64,000 nucleotides of DNA from Histoplasma ohiense. Taxonomy: Eukaryota > Ascomycota > Eurotiomycetes > Onygenales > Ajellomycetaceae. The DNA lies in NCBI GenBank assembly GCA_017607445.1, contig JAEVHH010000001.1, positions 1,426,001 through 1,490,000 of the forward strand, written 5' to 3'. Under the pieces are notes generated by a model. That model saw only the letters and a list, made by a program, of their open reading frames with translations, had not been told where the DNA came from and ran no database searches. Shown in pieces: positions 11,871 through 22,245 of the stretch; within the stretch, counting starts at the first letter, position 1; each line of letters begins with the position of its first letter. The translations under genes and the position numbers were made by a program.

Positions 11871-12206
11871 ATGTCAATGCAGTTCAATTATGATTTAGAC
11901 ACAATTTCTGAATCTCTTTTCTTTGACTTCTACATCAAAAATCACACTCCATCAAAAATCATCACCAACATCACCACTAACAATTTTTTATTAAAAAAGA
12001 ATACATCAATTTATCAAACAAAGTATGCTGTATCTTTCTATGCAATTTTTATTGCAAAATTTGAAGTTTTGATTGTGTGATTGTGTTTTTCATTTTGGGT
12101 TGAGTTTTGTGTTGTTGCAATCTCTTTGATCAACATTGCAATATTGATTTCAATCTTCAACATCTGTTTTTTTTTTTTGTTGCTTTTGCTTCTTCTTCTT
12201 CTTTGA
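11871..12206 (+). CDS. Possible small hydrophobic protein upstream of the antisense gene
   Basis: A 111-codon frame with one TGA (12078-12080), where the homologous frame in B5 (49469-49804) has TGG. The two frames have exactly the same length. The first 60 residues are polar; the last 50 are strongly hydrophobic and end in a poly-leucine run encoded by a CT-rich tract. In B4 the ATG and the tract are not kept, so this may be only the CT-rich leader or promoter of the spliced gene. I do not recognise the protein. Confidence 0.25.
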
Positions 12207-12240
12207 ATAAGGTCTTGATACTGATTAAAGTTATGATAGA

Positions 12241-13382
12241 ATGTCAGAACCAGCTGTTTCTGTTGCTGATTTGAAGTCTATGAAGAATGATATACTGTCT
12301 GTCATCAAGAGCATTTACTTGGGTTGTCTGAAGAGATTGCAGAACTCTTCAGTATATTCTTGCTTTGTGAATGATGAATGAATATGCTGTCATATCTGTC
12401 ATATATCAAATAGAAGTTGTACTGCTGTAAGTTTTCTTAAACTAAGATTGTTAAAAGTACTAATAAGTTATAGATGTCTGAGTGCTTTCATGAAACTGAT
12501 CAATCTTTGATCAATGAATTTCACAAGATACTGCTCTCTGATGAAGTTTCAGATGAGAGATTTATCATGTATCAAACTGCTGTTGTGAGATTTGTACTTG
12601 ATGTGCAGATCTATAAGAATGCAGATGAGATTCTAGAATTCTATATGAACTCTGATGATCTATTGTCATAGCAGAGTGTGGTATTTAATCATAGTAGTAT
12701 TTCAGAAAGTGTGTTTTTGTGTTCTGCTATTACATTGATGTCATTCTCACTGAGCCAAGATCTTGGTACATTATTTGAGTTGATTGATAATATAGACAAA
12801 GATGAGGAAGCAAACAGTTCTGTTGAAGTGTTAGAAAGAAATACAGCAGTATATTGCTGTCATTGTATTCAACATTTGACAATGTTCCTTCATCATCATT
12901 GTGATTCTGCTGAGGATTGATGCAAAAAATGCAAGCACTGCTCAGTGATGAAGCATGTCTGCATTTCAGTAAGTTATTATTCAAAACAGATGTTTTTATG
13001 GTATATAATATTAACTTTCTATTAGGTGTCAGTGGATGCTGTTGAATTGATTCAGATGATTATCAATGCTGCTGAGGATCTAATTGTTGCTAATGTGAAT
13101 GCTTTGAATGTTAATGTTTTGCAGAGTGCTGTGACTGTGGCAGTTAAATTCTTTGCTGTGAAGATTCAGAAGATTCAATGAGATGGTTCTTCTGAGGCTT
13201 CAGTTGAAATGATGATTGATGAGATTTTGATAGTTACATCATTGATTGCAGCTCTCAAATCATTGTTGAAATGTTGTGCTTCATCAGTTGAGAAAATCTG
13301 AGATAATAAACAGGTTTGTTTTGATGACAATTTCTTAAATGACACTGATCAAGCTGAGACAGATCTGTTTTTTAATCTCTGA
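12241..13382 (+). pseudogene. Antisense three-exon gene of B2, Cys/His-rich protein, broken
   Basis: Proposed exons are 12241-12426, 12474-12968 and 13026-13382 (186, 495 and 357 nt; 345 codons plus stop). Both introns begin GTAAGT and end TAG, and the first has a TACTAATAA-like branch site. Exon 1 starts MSEPAVSVADLK. The exon 2 end holds a cluster CCxxC...HHHC...CxxCxxC...C, a likely zinc-binding region. Exon 3 is helical. The 3' end faces the pol stop (13405) across 22 bp. It is inactivated by a TGA in exon 1 (near 12377), TAG at 12669, TGA at 12918 and others. I do not recognise a known family. Structure is firm from comparison of copies; function is unknown. Confidence 0.75.
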
Positions 13383-13404
13383 ATGGAATAAGTATATTCA
13401 GCAG

Positions 13405-14832
13405 TCATTGTTGTCTTTTTTGTTTTTGTTTACTGACTGACTTCTGATAGATTTTATTAAACTGTTTCAAGTACTTCTGACTGTTCATCAAGTTTTCCTC
13501 AGATTCCCAAGAATTATCACTGTCTGTACAATCTTTTCATTTGACAAGATATTGTGTTTGACTGCAGTATTGATGTTTGTCTAATATAGCTTCAACTTTT
13601 CATTTCTCTTATGCATCTATAATTATCAGTTCTGCTTGCAGAATTTGTCTGTTGTATGTGTGATAAGATTTGAGAAGAGAAATATGAAATATGAGATGAA
13701 TTTCTTTATATTGCAGTATGAGTTTCAGTTTGTACATCTGTGTACTGCAGATATCAATTATTTGAAAGAGACTCAAAAATTGATGATCTAGTTTGAATGA
13801 GAATTGCAAGGTGAATATATTTTTTACACACAGTATTACTCAGTTCTCTATCTTAAAGCTTTTTGATATATGATGCTGATTGTAATACTTTTTCTCAGCT
13901 GCTTTGGCAGCTTTCAGACATTCTCAGATTTTATTCTCCACTTGCTTCATCTGTTCCACTTATTTCATCATCAATTTTGACACACTCATGCTTGAGAATT
14001 TCATGTCTATGCAAAGTTCAGTTGATCAGCTGATCATTGCTTCAGATGATGTCATTTTTATCAATGTGTGGAAGATGTTGTTATATGCTCATTGCATCAG
14101 AGAAATTCATTCTATTCAATTATCTTGCTGATAGCTGCAATATGTGCAAAGATAATGTTCAATCATCTGATTCAATTGTTCTGTCTGACTGTCAGTTTGT
14201 GGGTGGAATGCTGTCGATAATTTTTGTTGGACATGGAGCAGATAACATAATGTCAATCAAAACTTGCTATTTATTAATGAATTTTAATTGCTAATAATGT
14301 TTGCAGATAGATCAAAGTTCTTTGCAACTCTTCATACAATAATATCTGTGAGTTCTTCTGCATCTAGCTCTGAAGATGTGAACACAATTATGATTCATTT
14401 GATAAATAAATCAACAAATATGACAATAGTATTATAGATTTGACTTCTCTTTTTATTATCTGACAGATTTTCAATAAAGTTCATGCTAATTGTATGTCAT
14501 TTCTTATCTGACACTGGATGTGATTGTAGCAATCTGTATGGCTTGTGCTGCAGTATCTTGATATGTTGACAAATATCACAAATTCTCACATATTCTGCAA
14601 TCTCATCACTCATATCATGTCACAAGTACTTGCATTTGATTGCTTCAATGATTTTGTCACATTCAAAATGGCCATCTTGAAGATCATTGTGGTTCATTTT
14701 CATTATTTCATGTTTTACAGCTTTGTTTTGTGATATGTAGACTTTATCATCTTTTCTGAGCAGATCATTTTTATCTACTACTCAGATTGAATGATTATCT
14801 ATACTAGCATCACTCATCTCTAGTCTTCTATG
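13405..14832 (-). pseudogene. B2 pol C-terminal part: integrase and chromodomain
   Basis: Minus-strand family B pol. The chromodomain is rc of about 13450-13600 (LVK-, -NSWE-like with W and E changed). The integrase C-terminal segment FKLDHQFLSLFQI and FHISLLKSYH lies at 13609-13809. The integrase core runs to 14832, where A4 interrupts at CTATG. Pol continues at 22246. Plus-strand frames across 13904-14733 are mirror shadows of this gene. Confidence 0.85.
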
Positions 14833-15303
14833 TGTAACGGGCGTACTTCGATTAACGATTTGATACTATTCTAATTACAGATTATGAATTGATTAAGGAA
14901 AGAAAGAGAAAAGAGATCAGAAGAAAAGGTCATATGAAGAGGGTTTTTATAGAGGAAAGTTCAGAGTGAAAGAATATCAGAAGCTGCTCCACAGTGGAGT
15001 GTGGAGCAGAAAAACATTAAAAGATACATATAAGAATTATTAGAAGCTACATGAGCATGGAGTATAGAGCAGAGAAATCATTGAGAGCTACATAAAAGAA
15101 TTGTTAGAGGCTATATGAGTGTGGAACACAGAGCAGAAGAATGTAAGAAGCTATACAGAAGAATTGTTAGAAACTATACAAATGCAGAGCATGAAATGAA
15201 AGAACATTGAGAGTTACACAAGATTACAACAGTCAGAAACAAGCAGATGCAGAAGAAGAGTTGATTGCATAAGTTAATTACTAACAGATGCTAACCCATC
15301 ACA
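14833..15303 (-). repeat. A4 3' LTR
   Basis: 471 bp, TGTAACGGGCGTAC...CCATCACA on the plus strand. It keeps the less mutated end CGGGCGTACTTCGATTAACG. A polypurine tract (rc of TTATCCCCCTCT) abuts it at 15304. Confidence 0.92.
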
Positions 15304-16288
15304 TTATCCCCCTCTACTGAGATGAGTGAGGACTCATAGATGTTGAGAGTGATGATGTTCTTCAAGACAGACACAGATTCTCAGATCAGACAATCATATT
15401 CTATTCATTTGATAAAATATTCACAGCAGTGGTGGTTGATTCTATCATCAAGAATTGTTTCAATTTCTCATTTGAGTTTGTTGTTTTCTTCTACAATGAC
15501 AGATGACTGTCAATTGAAGATTCTCTGTGAGAGGAATGAATCCTCAGCTGTGGGTTGGAGCAGATTTGTATGAAAGACATTATAAATATCAGATGAGATA
15601 TTGAGTTGATAATTGTGTATGTCTAGCACTTTCTTCACTGTAAATTTGATGTGATGATAATCTAGTATACACAAGAGACAGTCTGTTCTTATGTTCTTGA
15701 GATTCAATCAGACTTTGTTTTCTACATAATATTGAGTCACAGAACTTTTTCTGATGTTCACTTAATTCTTATAATCTTGCTGAGTGCTGATCATTGAAGC
15801 TTCTGCTCATTTACAGACTTTCTTCAACTTACTCACAATGTTCTCTGCCATCTGTATGAGGCTGTGGGTGTGCGTGGTTTCTTGGGGAGTCTCAGAGAAG
15901 TCCAGAATCTCTAAGTTGTATTCATGTAGAAGAAAGAATGAGCTTATGCCTGTTATAGCAGAATCTCAACTGTTAATCACAATCTCAGTTAGGCTGGCTG
16001 ATGGGACCATGAATTTCATGTTTGGTTTGGTTTGGTTTGGTCCCAGTCCATTTCTTGGCGTGATTTCCAGTGAGACCAGGATCAGAATGGGAGTGTAAAG
16101 TGACTAGAATTATTAGAACATGAGTGAAATGGAACTAATAAATCTTGATATTTCATGTAAAGTGACTGACTATCAAAAATAAGAACATGACCTGGGACTG
16201 ACTATGATTTTGACTGAGGTTTGGTCCTGTTCTGATGATTATATAATACATATCTTAGATATCAATCTGATGATATGATTGGTGGAGA

Positions 16289-17090
16289 TATCGCCCCTAT
16301 ATAGTGCTGCCAACCTATCTATTGCTGCAAGCTATCCCTCGCTGCTAAGCTATCCCTCGCTGCTAAGCTATCGCCGCTGCCAACCTATCTATTGCTGCAA
16401 GCTATCCCTCGCTGCTAAGCTATCCCTCGCTGCTAAGCTATCGCCGCTGCCAACCTATCTATTGCTGCAAGCTATCCCTCGCTGCTAAGCTATCCCTCGC
16501 TGCTAAGCTATCGCCGCTGCCAACCTATCTATTGCTGCAAGCTATCCCTCGCTGCTAAGCTATCGCTGCCAACCTATCTATCGCTGCCAACCTATCACCG
16601 CTGCCAATCTATCGCCGCTGCCAACCTATCTATTGCTGCAAGCTATCCCTCGCTGCTAAGCTATCGCTGCCAACCTATCTATCGCTGCCAACCTATCACC
16701 GCTGCCAATCTATCGCCGCTGCCAACCTATCTATTGCTGCAAGCTATCCCTCGCTGCTAAGCTATCACTGCCAACCTATCTATCGCTGCCAACCTATCTA
16801 TCGCTGCCAATTTATCTACCACTGCCAATCTATCTATTGCTGCTAATCTATTGCTGCTGCCAATCTATCTATCACTGCTAATCTATCGCTGCCAACCTAT
16901 CTATCGCTGCCAATTTATCTACCACTGCCAATCTATCTATTGCTGCTAATCTATTGCTGCTGCCAATCTATCTATCACTGCTAATCTATTGCTGCTAATC
17001 TATCACTGCTAATCTATCGCTGCTAATCTATCGCTGCTAATCTATCGCTGCCAACCTATCTACCGCGGCGAATCTATCTATCACTATCAT
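16289..17090. repeat. Minisatellite inside the MITE
   Basis: About 800 bp of tandem repeats built from short modules such as CTATCGCTGCTAAT, CTGCCAACCTATCTAT and AAGCTATCCCTCGCTG. The left half forms longer higher-order units; the right half forms simple 14-15-base units. Small open frames here are artefacts of the repeat. A diverged copy in reverse orientation lies at 42690-43440. Confidence 0.93.
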
Positions 17091-17196
17091 TACTAGTTCA
17101 AAATAGAACTAGAGCATAAATACACTAAACTTCTTTTGATAGGTAATGATTTTTGGTAACACTCATAGCATTATATCATCTATATAGGGTAAATCA

Positions 17197-17243
17197 TGGT
17201 CCCATTTGGTCCCATTTTAACAAAATGGGACCAAATGGGACCA
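17197..17243. repeat. 22-bp perfect hairpin in the MITE
   Basis: TGGTCCCATTTGG... (17197-17218) pairs perfectly with its reverse complement (17222-17243) around a 3-base loop. It is mutated in the partial MITE at 35530-35580. Confidence 0.85.
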
Positions 17244-20200
17244 GAATCAGTAATTTATAAGAAGAACATGACCTGGGACTAGATTTATAATATAAACAGT
17301 GTAAAGTGACTAATTTAATAAACACTATATGGGACCAGGACTAAGAAATTTGATAATGGGACTGGAGAAATATTTAGTCCCAGTCCCATGCATGGTCACA
17401 CGGCCAGTCTAATCTCAGTGTGTGGCAGCAGATTGCTTCAGTTGTCTTGTGTGTAATTGCAGAACTTACAGAGGATGTTCTTTATTATTTGTATCATTCT
17501 CTCAGTAGCTCCATCAGTCTCTGAGTGATACACTGTTGATAACTTTCATTTGATTCTTAATAATTGGCATACACAGACTCAGAGTGCACTGATGAATTGA
17601 CTGTCTCTATCTGACACAATGAATAAAGGCAGACTGTGTATATGATAGAATGAGCTTCTGATGAAGACATCTGCAACTACTTCAGCATTCATCTTGTCAC
17701 AGAGCTGTAGTATTACATCCTTGCTGAATTGATCAACAATGACTAGAATATTCATAGAATCTTCACTTTCAGATAAAGAAACTGCAAAATCAATAGCTAT
17801 ATCATATCAAGTTTGATCAGAGACAGATAGAGGCTTCAGCATCTCTTTTTGACATTCACATCATACTGTCACTGAGCCACAGCAATCACAGTTGTGTATG
17901 AATCAGTGTATGTCTTTCAACATATCTGATCAGTAGAATTTTTGAGTGATGATGTTGTACATGATTTCACATTCTGAGTGTTCAGTCATCAGTGAGTCAT
18001 GAATTTCTTGCATAATCTGTGTTTGTAGAGATTCTGAATCAGAGACTCATCATCTATCTTGAAAGCATAAACAGTTGTCATTATTGATTGAACATACTGA
18101 GATATTCATTCTTGAGTATATGTCTGTGGGGAATTGAGATGCTTTGCTTTGTATGACTTCAGCAGCTTGTTATCAGAATTCATCTGTCTCTGCTGCTAGT
18201 TTTCATTGTTCTTCAAGTGAGGGTTCTTGAGCTCAGAACTGATTGATATATACACAGAATTCATCTGATTGTGTAGAACTTTCTATAATTACAGAGTTGA
18301 TTAACTGATGCTCTCAGTGTTTTCATCTGTCATTCAAGTCATCAGATAATATATCTTATTCTCAGTGGGACAGAGCATCTGCAAGGATGTTCTCTACTTC
18401 AGATCAATAATGAATTGTGAATGAAAAACAGCTAAGAAACAATGATCAACATATATGTCTCTCAGTAAGCTTACAAGTGATTATGAAGTACTCTAGATTC
18501 TTATGATTGATAACAATCTCAAATCTCTCAACACTCATGAGTTTGAATTTCCATTCTTCAAGATATTGTATGATTGCTAGAAGCTTCTTGTCATAGATCT
18601 TGTAGTTGCATTCAGCAGATGACATCTTTTTTGAAATGAAGATACAAGATTGTAGAACATCTTCATTGTCATATTGCATCAGTGTCTCATCTACTATATA
18701 ATCTGAAACATCTGTTTTGAGAATTGTATGCTTATCTGAATCAAATGATTGCAGCATTGAGATGCTTGTGAACATACACTTCAGCTTTTTGAATGCTGTG
18801 TTCACTTCATCAGTTCATTGAAATATGATGTCTTTCTGAGTCAGATTTGTCAGTGATTGTACAATATTGAAGAAGTCTTTGATGAATCTTCAGTAGAAGT
18901 TGATAAATTCTAGAAAGCTTCTAATCTCTTTTACTGAGACTGATGTCTCTCAGTTGAGAATTGCTTCCATCTTCTTAGAATTCATGTGTACATCTTTTTC
19001 AGCTTTGATGATGAATTCTAGATAGATTGTAGACTTGGTCTTGAAGTCACATTTGTCAATGTCCACTTGCAGTTTGACTTTTCATAGACAGTCAAGCACT
19101 TATTGTATGTGCTTGCAGTGCTCAGTGAGCAGTCCATCAATGAAGATCAGAATATCATTCATGTACACTGAGATGATCTCATCAAGCAGATCTTATAGAG
19201 CCCAGTTAATGTATTTCTGAAACATGCTCAGAGCATTCACTAATTCAAAAAGAGTCACTGTTCATTTGTATAATCTGTAATGCATACAAAAAGTGATTAG
19301 CCATTCATCACCTTCATTAATCCTTATCTTATAGAAGGCTGCAGAGATGTCAAGCTTCATAAATCATTTTGTTTTTTCTATTTGTTTGAGTATTTCATTG
19401 ATGAGTGGAAGAGAATATTGATTCTTCTGTGTAATCTTGTTGAGTTCTCAGTAGTCAATGCAGAATCATAAGTCTTCTTCTGATTTCTTTGTGAACAGTA
19501 CAGATGCTGCAGTGGATGAGTTGCTAACATGAATAAAGTTTTTGTTCAGTAGTCTGTTGAGTATTTTTCATAGAATGAGAAGCTCATTGTGTGATATGCT
19601 GTAGAGAGAATCTCAGAATGATTGTGAATTCTTACTGTTCTTCTTGATGAGTTTGATTATATGATCTATACTGAGTTCTTGATGAGAAGAAAGCTTTTCA
19701 GCTTCTTTCTTGTTGAACACATCTGCAAAGTCTTTGTACAATTCAGATAATTTCTTATGTGATTTCTTGAGATCTTTGAGTTCTAGCTTTTCTAACACTT
19801 TTTTGATATCTGTCATACTAGCAGTGAACACTTGAATGTTCTTCTTCTCATATACTTGATGAGTTAGTAGTTTGTATGCTTTCACTGATATCTGAGTGAG
19901 ATCAGCAGTTCTATCAACATTCTTCTTATAAACACAGTTGTCTTCTGAGAAAATAAGACAGTGGTTGCATGTGTTCAACAAGGTTTCAAATTCTGTGAGT
20001 CATGATAGATCAAGCATTAGATCATACTCAAGGCTTTGTATTTTGTATGCATATATATTCTTTTTCTTGTGTTCTTCTACATCAACATTAAATCTTATCA
20101 TGTTGTAGGAGGTGGATCCTCTGGGGCTGTCAAATCCACTGAGCTTATGTGATTTGAGAAAGGGAATACACTGAAGCTTATGCTTCTCAATCAGCTGAGT

Positions 20201-20352
20201 GTCTATAAGAGTATAGTGAAGGAAATCACTGTCTATCATTGCTTGTATGTTGACTAAGCTATTTACAATGACAGAGATCATAATTGCATCTGCTTGTATC
20301 TTCTGCTTGAATCTCCAGCTAGCTTTCTGCTTCTTGAGCTCTCATCTATATT

Positions 20353-21366
20353 TTAGAGTGAGAGCTCATCTTTTCTCTGTTCTTGCTTGTCCACAGATGA
20401 CACAGTGTTCACATGTGTGGAGGGTTTACTCAGAGTGATTGCATTTGAACATTGATTCATGAAGTGCTCTGACTTATTGTAGTGTATGCAGACTTCTCTG
20501 ATGATTTGATTGACAGCATTCTTCTCTGAGACATTAGAAATTCTCAAGTGACTTGCATTCATATGTAAGACTCAGTTCATTGATTCTGATTCAGAGATGG
20601 AGAATGCTGCAGAGTGATTCAGAGTGTATGCATTCATTCAGCAGAATTCTCTACAATTTTGAAGTATGTGAAACTGAGACAGATTGTTGTTCAACAGATG
20701 AAGATCAGTACAGAATTTGCTGTATGTTGAGAGCTTTGAATGCTCTACATTTCAGTTATGCAACTGAAAGTTCAAATTCTTGAATAGTATGTTGATTTTG
20801 ACAGCATCATCTCAGTCTTGTTCATCTGCTTTTAGAAGCTTGTGATTGAATTCAGAAAGATAAGTTGTCAACACAACATTCATCTGATGAGTCTGATTAA
20901 GCCAGTCTAACACCTTGGCTTGAAGTATAGAATCAAGGAAGAGAGAGTTGAGTTGTCAGAAGACTAGCTCTGATATACACTGATGATTCTGACAATGACT
21001 CATTCAGAGTTGGAATTTTGCTAATGCATTGTCATTCAATCTGCTATGAATATACCATGCTTGATTGGATAGTGAGTCTATTGCTCATTCATCAATGTTC
21101 AATTTGGCATTCATTTTTGACTTCCACATGAGATAGAGTGCTAGATTTTTTTTGTATTTGTTGAGAATTGAGAGCTTCTCTCTTGAGAGCTTTTTGTGAG
21201 ATGTGGGTGTAGAAGAAACAGTGAATGTGAAAGTGCTCATCTCAGTCAGTCATTGTTGCAATTCAGTTATTTGTAGTGTCTGCTGCTGAAGAATACTTTG
21301 TAGATCTAAGTTATCATCTGCTGTGTTTGAATGTGATGGATGTTTGTAGAATTGTTCATAGTTCAT
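20353..21366 (-). pseudogene. A4 gag, broken
   Basis: 1,014-nt family A gag, MNYEQFYKHPSH start to TAA (20353-20355). The knuckle reads CIHYNKSEHFMNQC, so the second zinc ligand has changed C to Y. A long open C-terminal stretch lies at 20562-20353. Other stops interrupt the capsid region. Confidence 0.86.
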
Positions 21367-21769
21367 TTTGATATCTAAGAATATGTAATAGTAATAAAAG
21401 AAAAGAAATACTTGTAGACACTCAGTTCTCTCACAGACACTATTCACAGTATTGCAGTACTAAGTTTGATCAAGCTTCTTTGTGAATGCTATTCACAGCA
21501 TTACAGTTTGTAGACATTTGAGCCTTGTAGAACACAGTTGATTGTGTTTTGAACACTTAGATATGACAGTCTATATAATTAATGATAAGAGCACTCAGAC
21601 TCACAAGAAATCTCTTGTAACAACTAGACACTTGAGTCTGTAAATGATGCACTCAGGTGTAAGAACTGGTAACAACACACTCAGATGTAAGAACTGATAA
21701 CAACACACTTGAGCATAAGAACTAATAACAAAACACTCAGATCTTAAACACAGAAGAATCAATTTGTAA

Positions 21770-22240
21770 TGTAACAGATGTACTTCAATTAATGATTTGA
21801 TACTATTCTAATTACAGATTATGAATTGATTAAGAAAAGAAAGAGAAAAGAGATCAGAAGAAAAGGTCATATGAAGGGGATTCTTATAGAGGAAAGTTCA
21901 GAGTGAAAGAATATCAGAAGCCACTTCACAGTGAAGTGTGGAGTGAAAGAATATTAAGAGGTATGTGTAAGAATCATTAGAAGCTACACAAGTGTGAAGT
22001 GTGGGGCAGAGGAATCATTGAGAGCTACATGAAAGAATTGTTAGAGGCTATATGAGCACAGAACACAGAGTGGGAGAATGTAAGAAGCTACACAGAAGAA
22101 TCATTAGAAACTACACAAGCACAGAGCATGGAGCAGAAGAACATTGAGGGTTATGTGAGATCACAACAGCCAGAAATGAGCGGGTGCAGAAGGGGAGTTG
22201 ATTGCATAAGTTAATTACTAATGGATGCTAACCCGTCACA
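21770..22240 (-). repeat. A4 5' LTR
   Basis: 471 bp, the same shortened length as the left LTR, ending CCCGTCACA. It is followed by the target duplicate CTATG. Confidence 0.92.
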
Positions 22241-22245
22241 CTATG

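Larger units (their letters stand above)
15990..17411. mobile_element. hAT-like MITE carrying a minisatellite
   Basis: 1,422-bp insertion with imperfect terminal inverted repeats: TAGGCTGGC on the left and rc TAGACTGGC on the right, extending to CCATG. The 8-bp target duplication ATCTCAGT is at 15982-15989 and 17412-17419. Eight-base duplications and TAG-type ends fit the hAT superfamily. The empty site is seen at about 37235 in A5, where AATCTCAGTATGTGACAG runs through without the element. There is no transposase frame. It is much less RIP-mutated than the host element, keeping many CC/GG and CG. Confidence 0.88.
15291..20356 (-). pseudogene. A4 pol, interrupted by the MITE and by stops
   Basis: Minus-strand pol. 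The protease is at 20281-20000 (active-site triad DSD instead of DSG). The linker is at 19981-19613. RT runs at about 19600-18900, with YMND at its active site near 19,155. RNase H is at 18805-18446, a 119-residue open stretch with KTDVSDY and a TDHKN-like INHKN. Integrase is at about 18300-17420 and 15981-15600, split by the MITE. The chromodomain is near 15430-15340. The terminal codons lie in the LTR. The protease glycine and an RT aspartate are both mutated. Confidence 0.88.
14833..22240 (-). mobile_element. LTR retrotransposon A4 (family A), complete around a nested MITE
   Basis: Minus-strand family A element with 471-bp LTRs at 14833-15303 and 21770-22240. The target duplication CTATG is at 14828-14832 and 22241-22245. 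It lies within the integrase of B2. Both LTRs are about 62 bp shorter than other family A LTRs, equal to one tandem unit. The internal region carries a 1,422-bp MITE in integrase. Confidence 0.93.

Noticed and set aside
13904..14733. Plus-strand frames of 60-85 codons opposite integrase (similar at 51635-52331 and rc at 32239-32496)
   Set aside because: They recur in each family B copy only because the integrase DNA recurs; they have no start context, no conserved stop and lie exactly antisense to the integrase core.
16279..16488. Small repetitive proteins in the minisatellites (also 43255-43446)
   Set aside because: The frames are open only because the tandem unit lacks stops in that phase, and they differ between the two arrays.
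16289..17090. CRISPR array
   Set aside because: Repeats are directly adjacent without unique spacers and lie within a MITE in a eukaryote-type repeat region.
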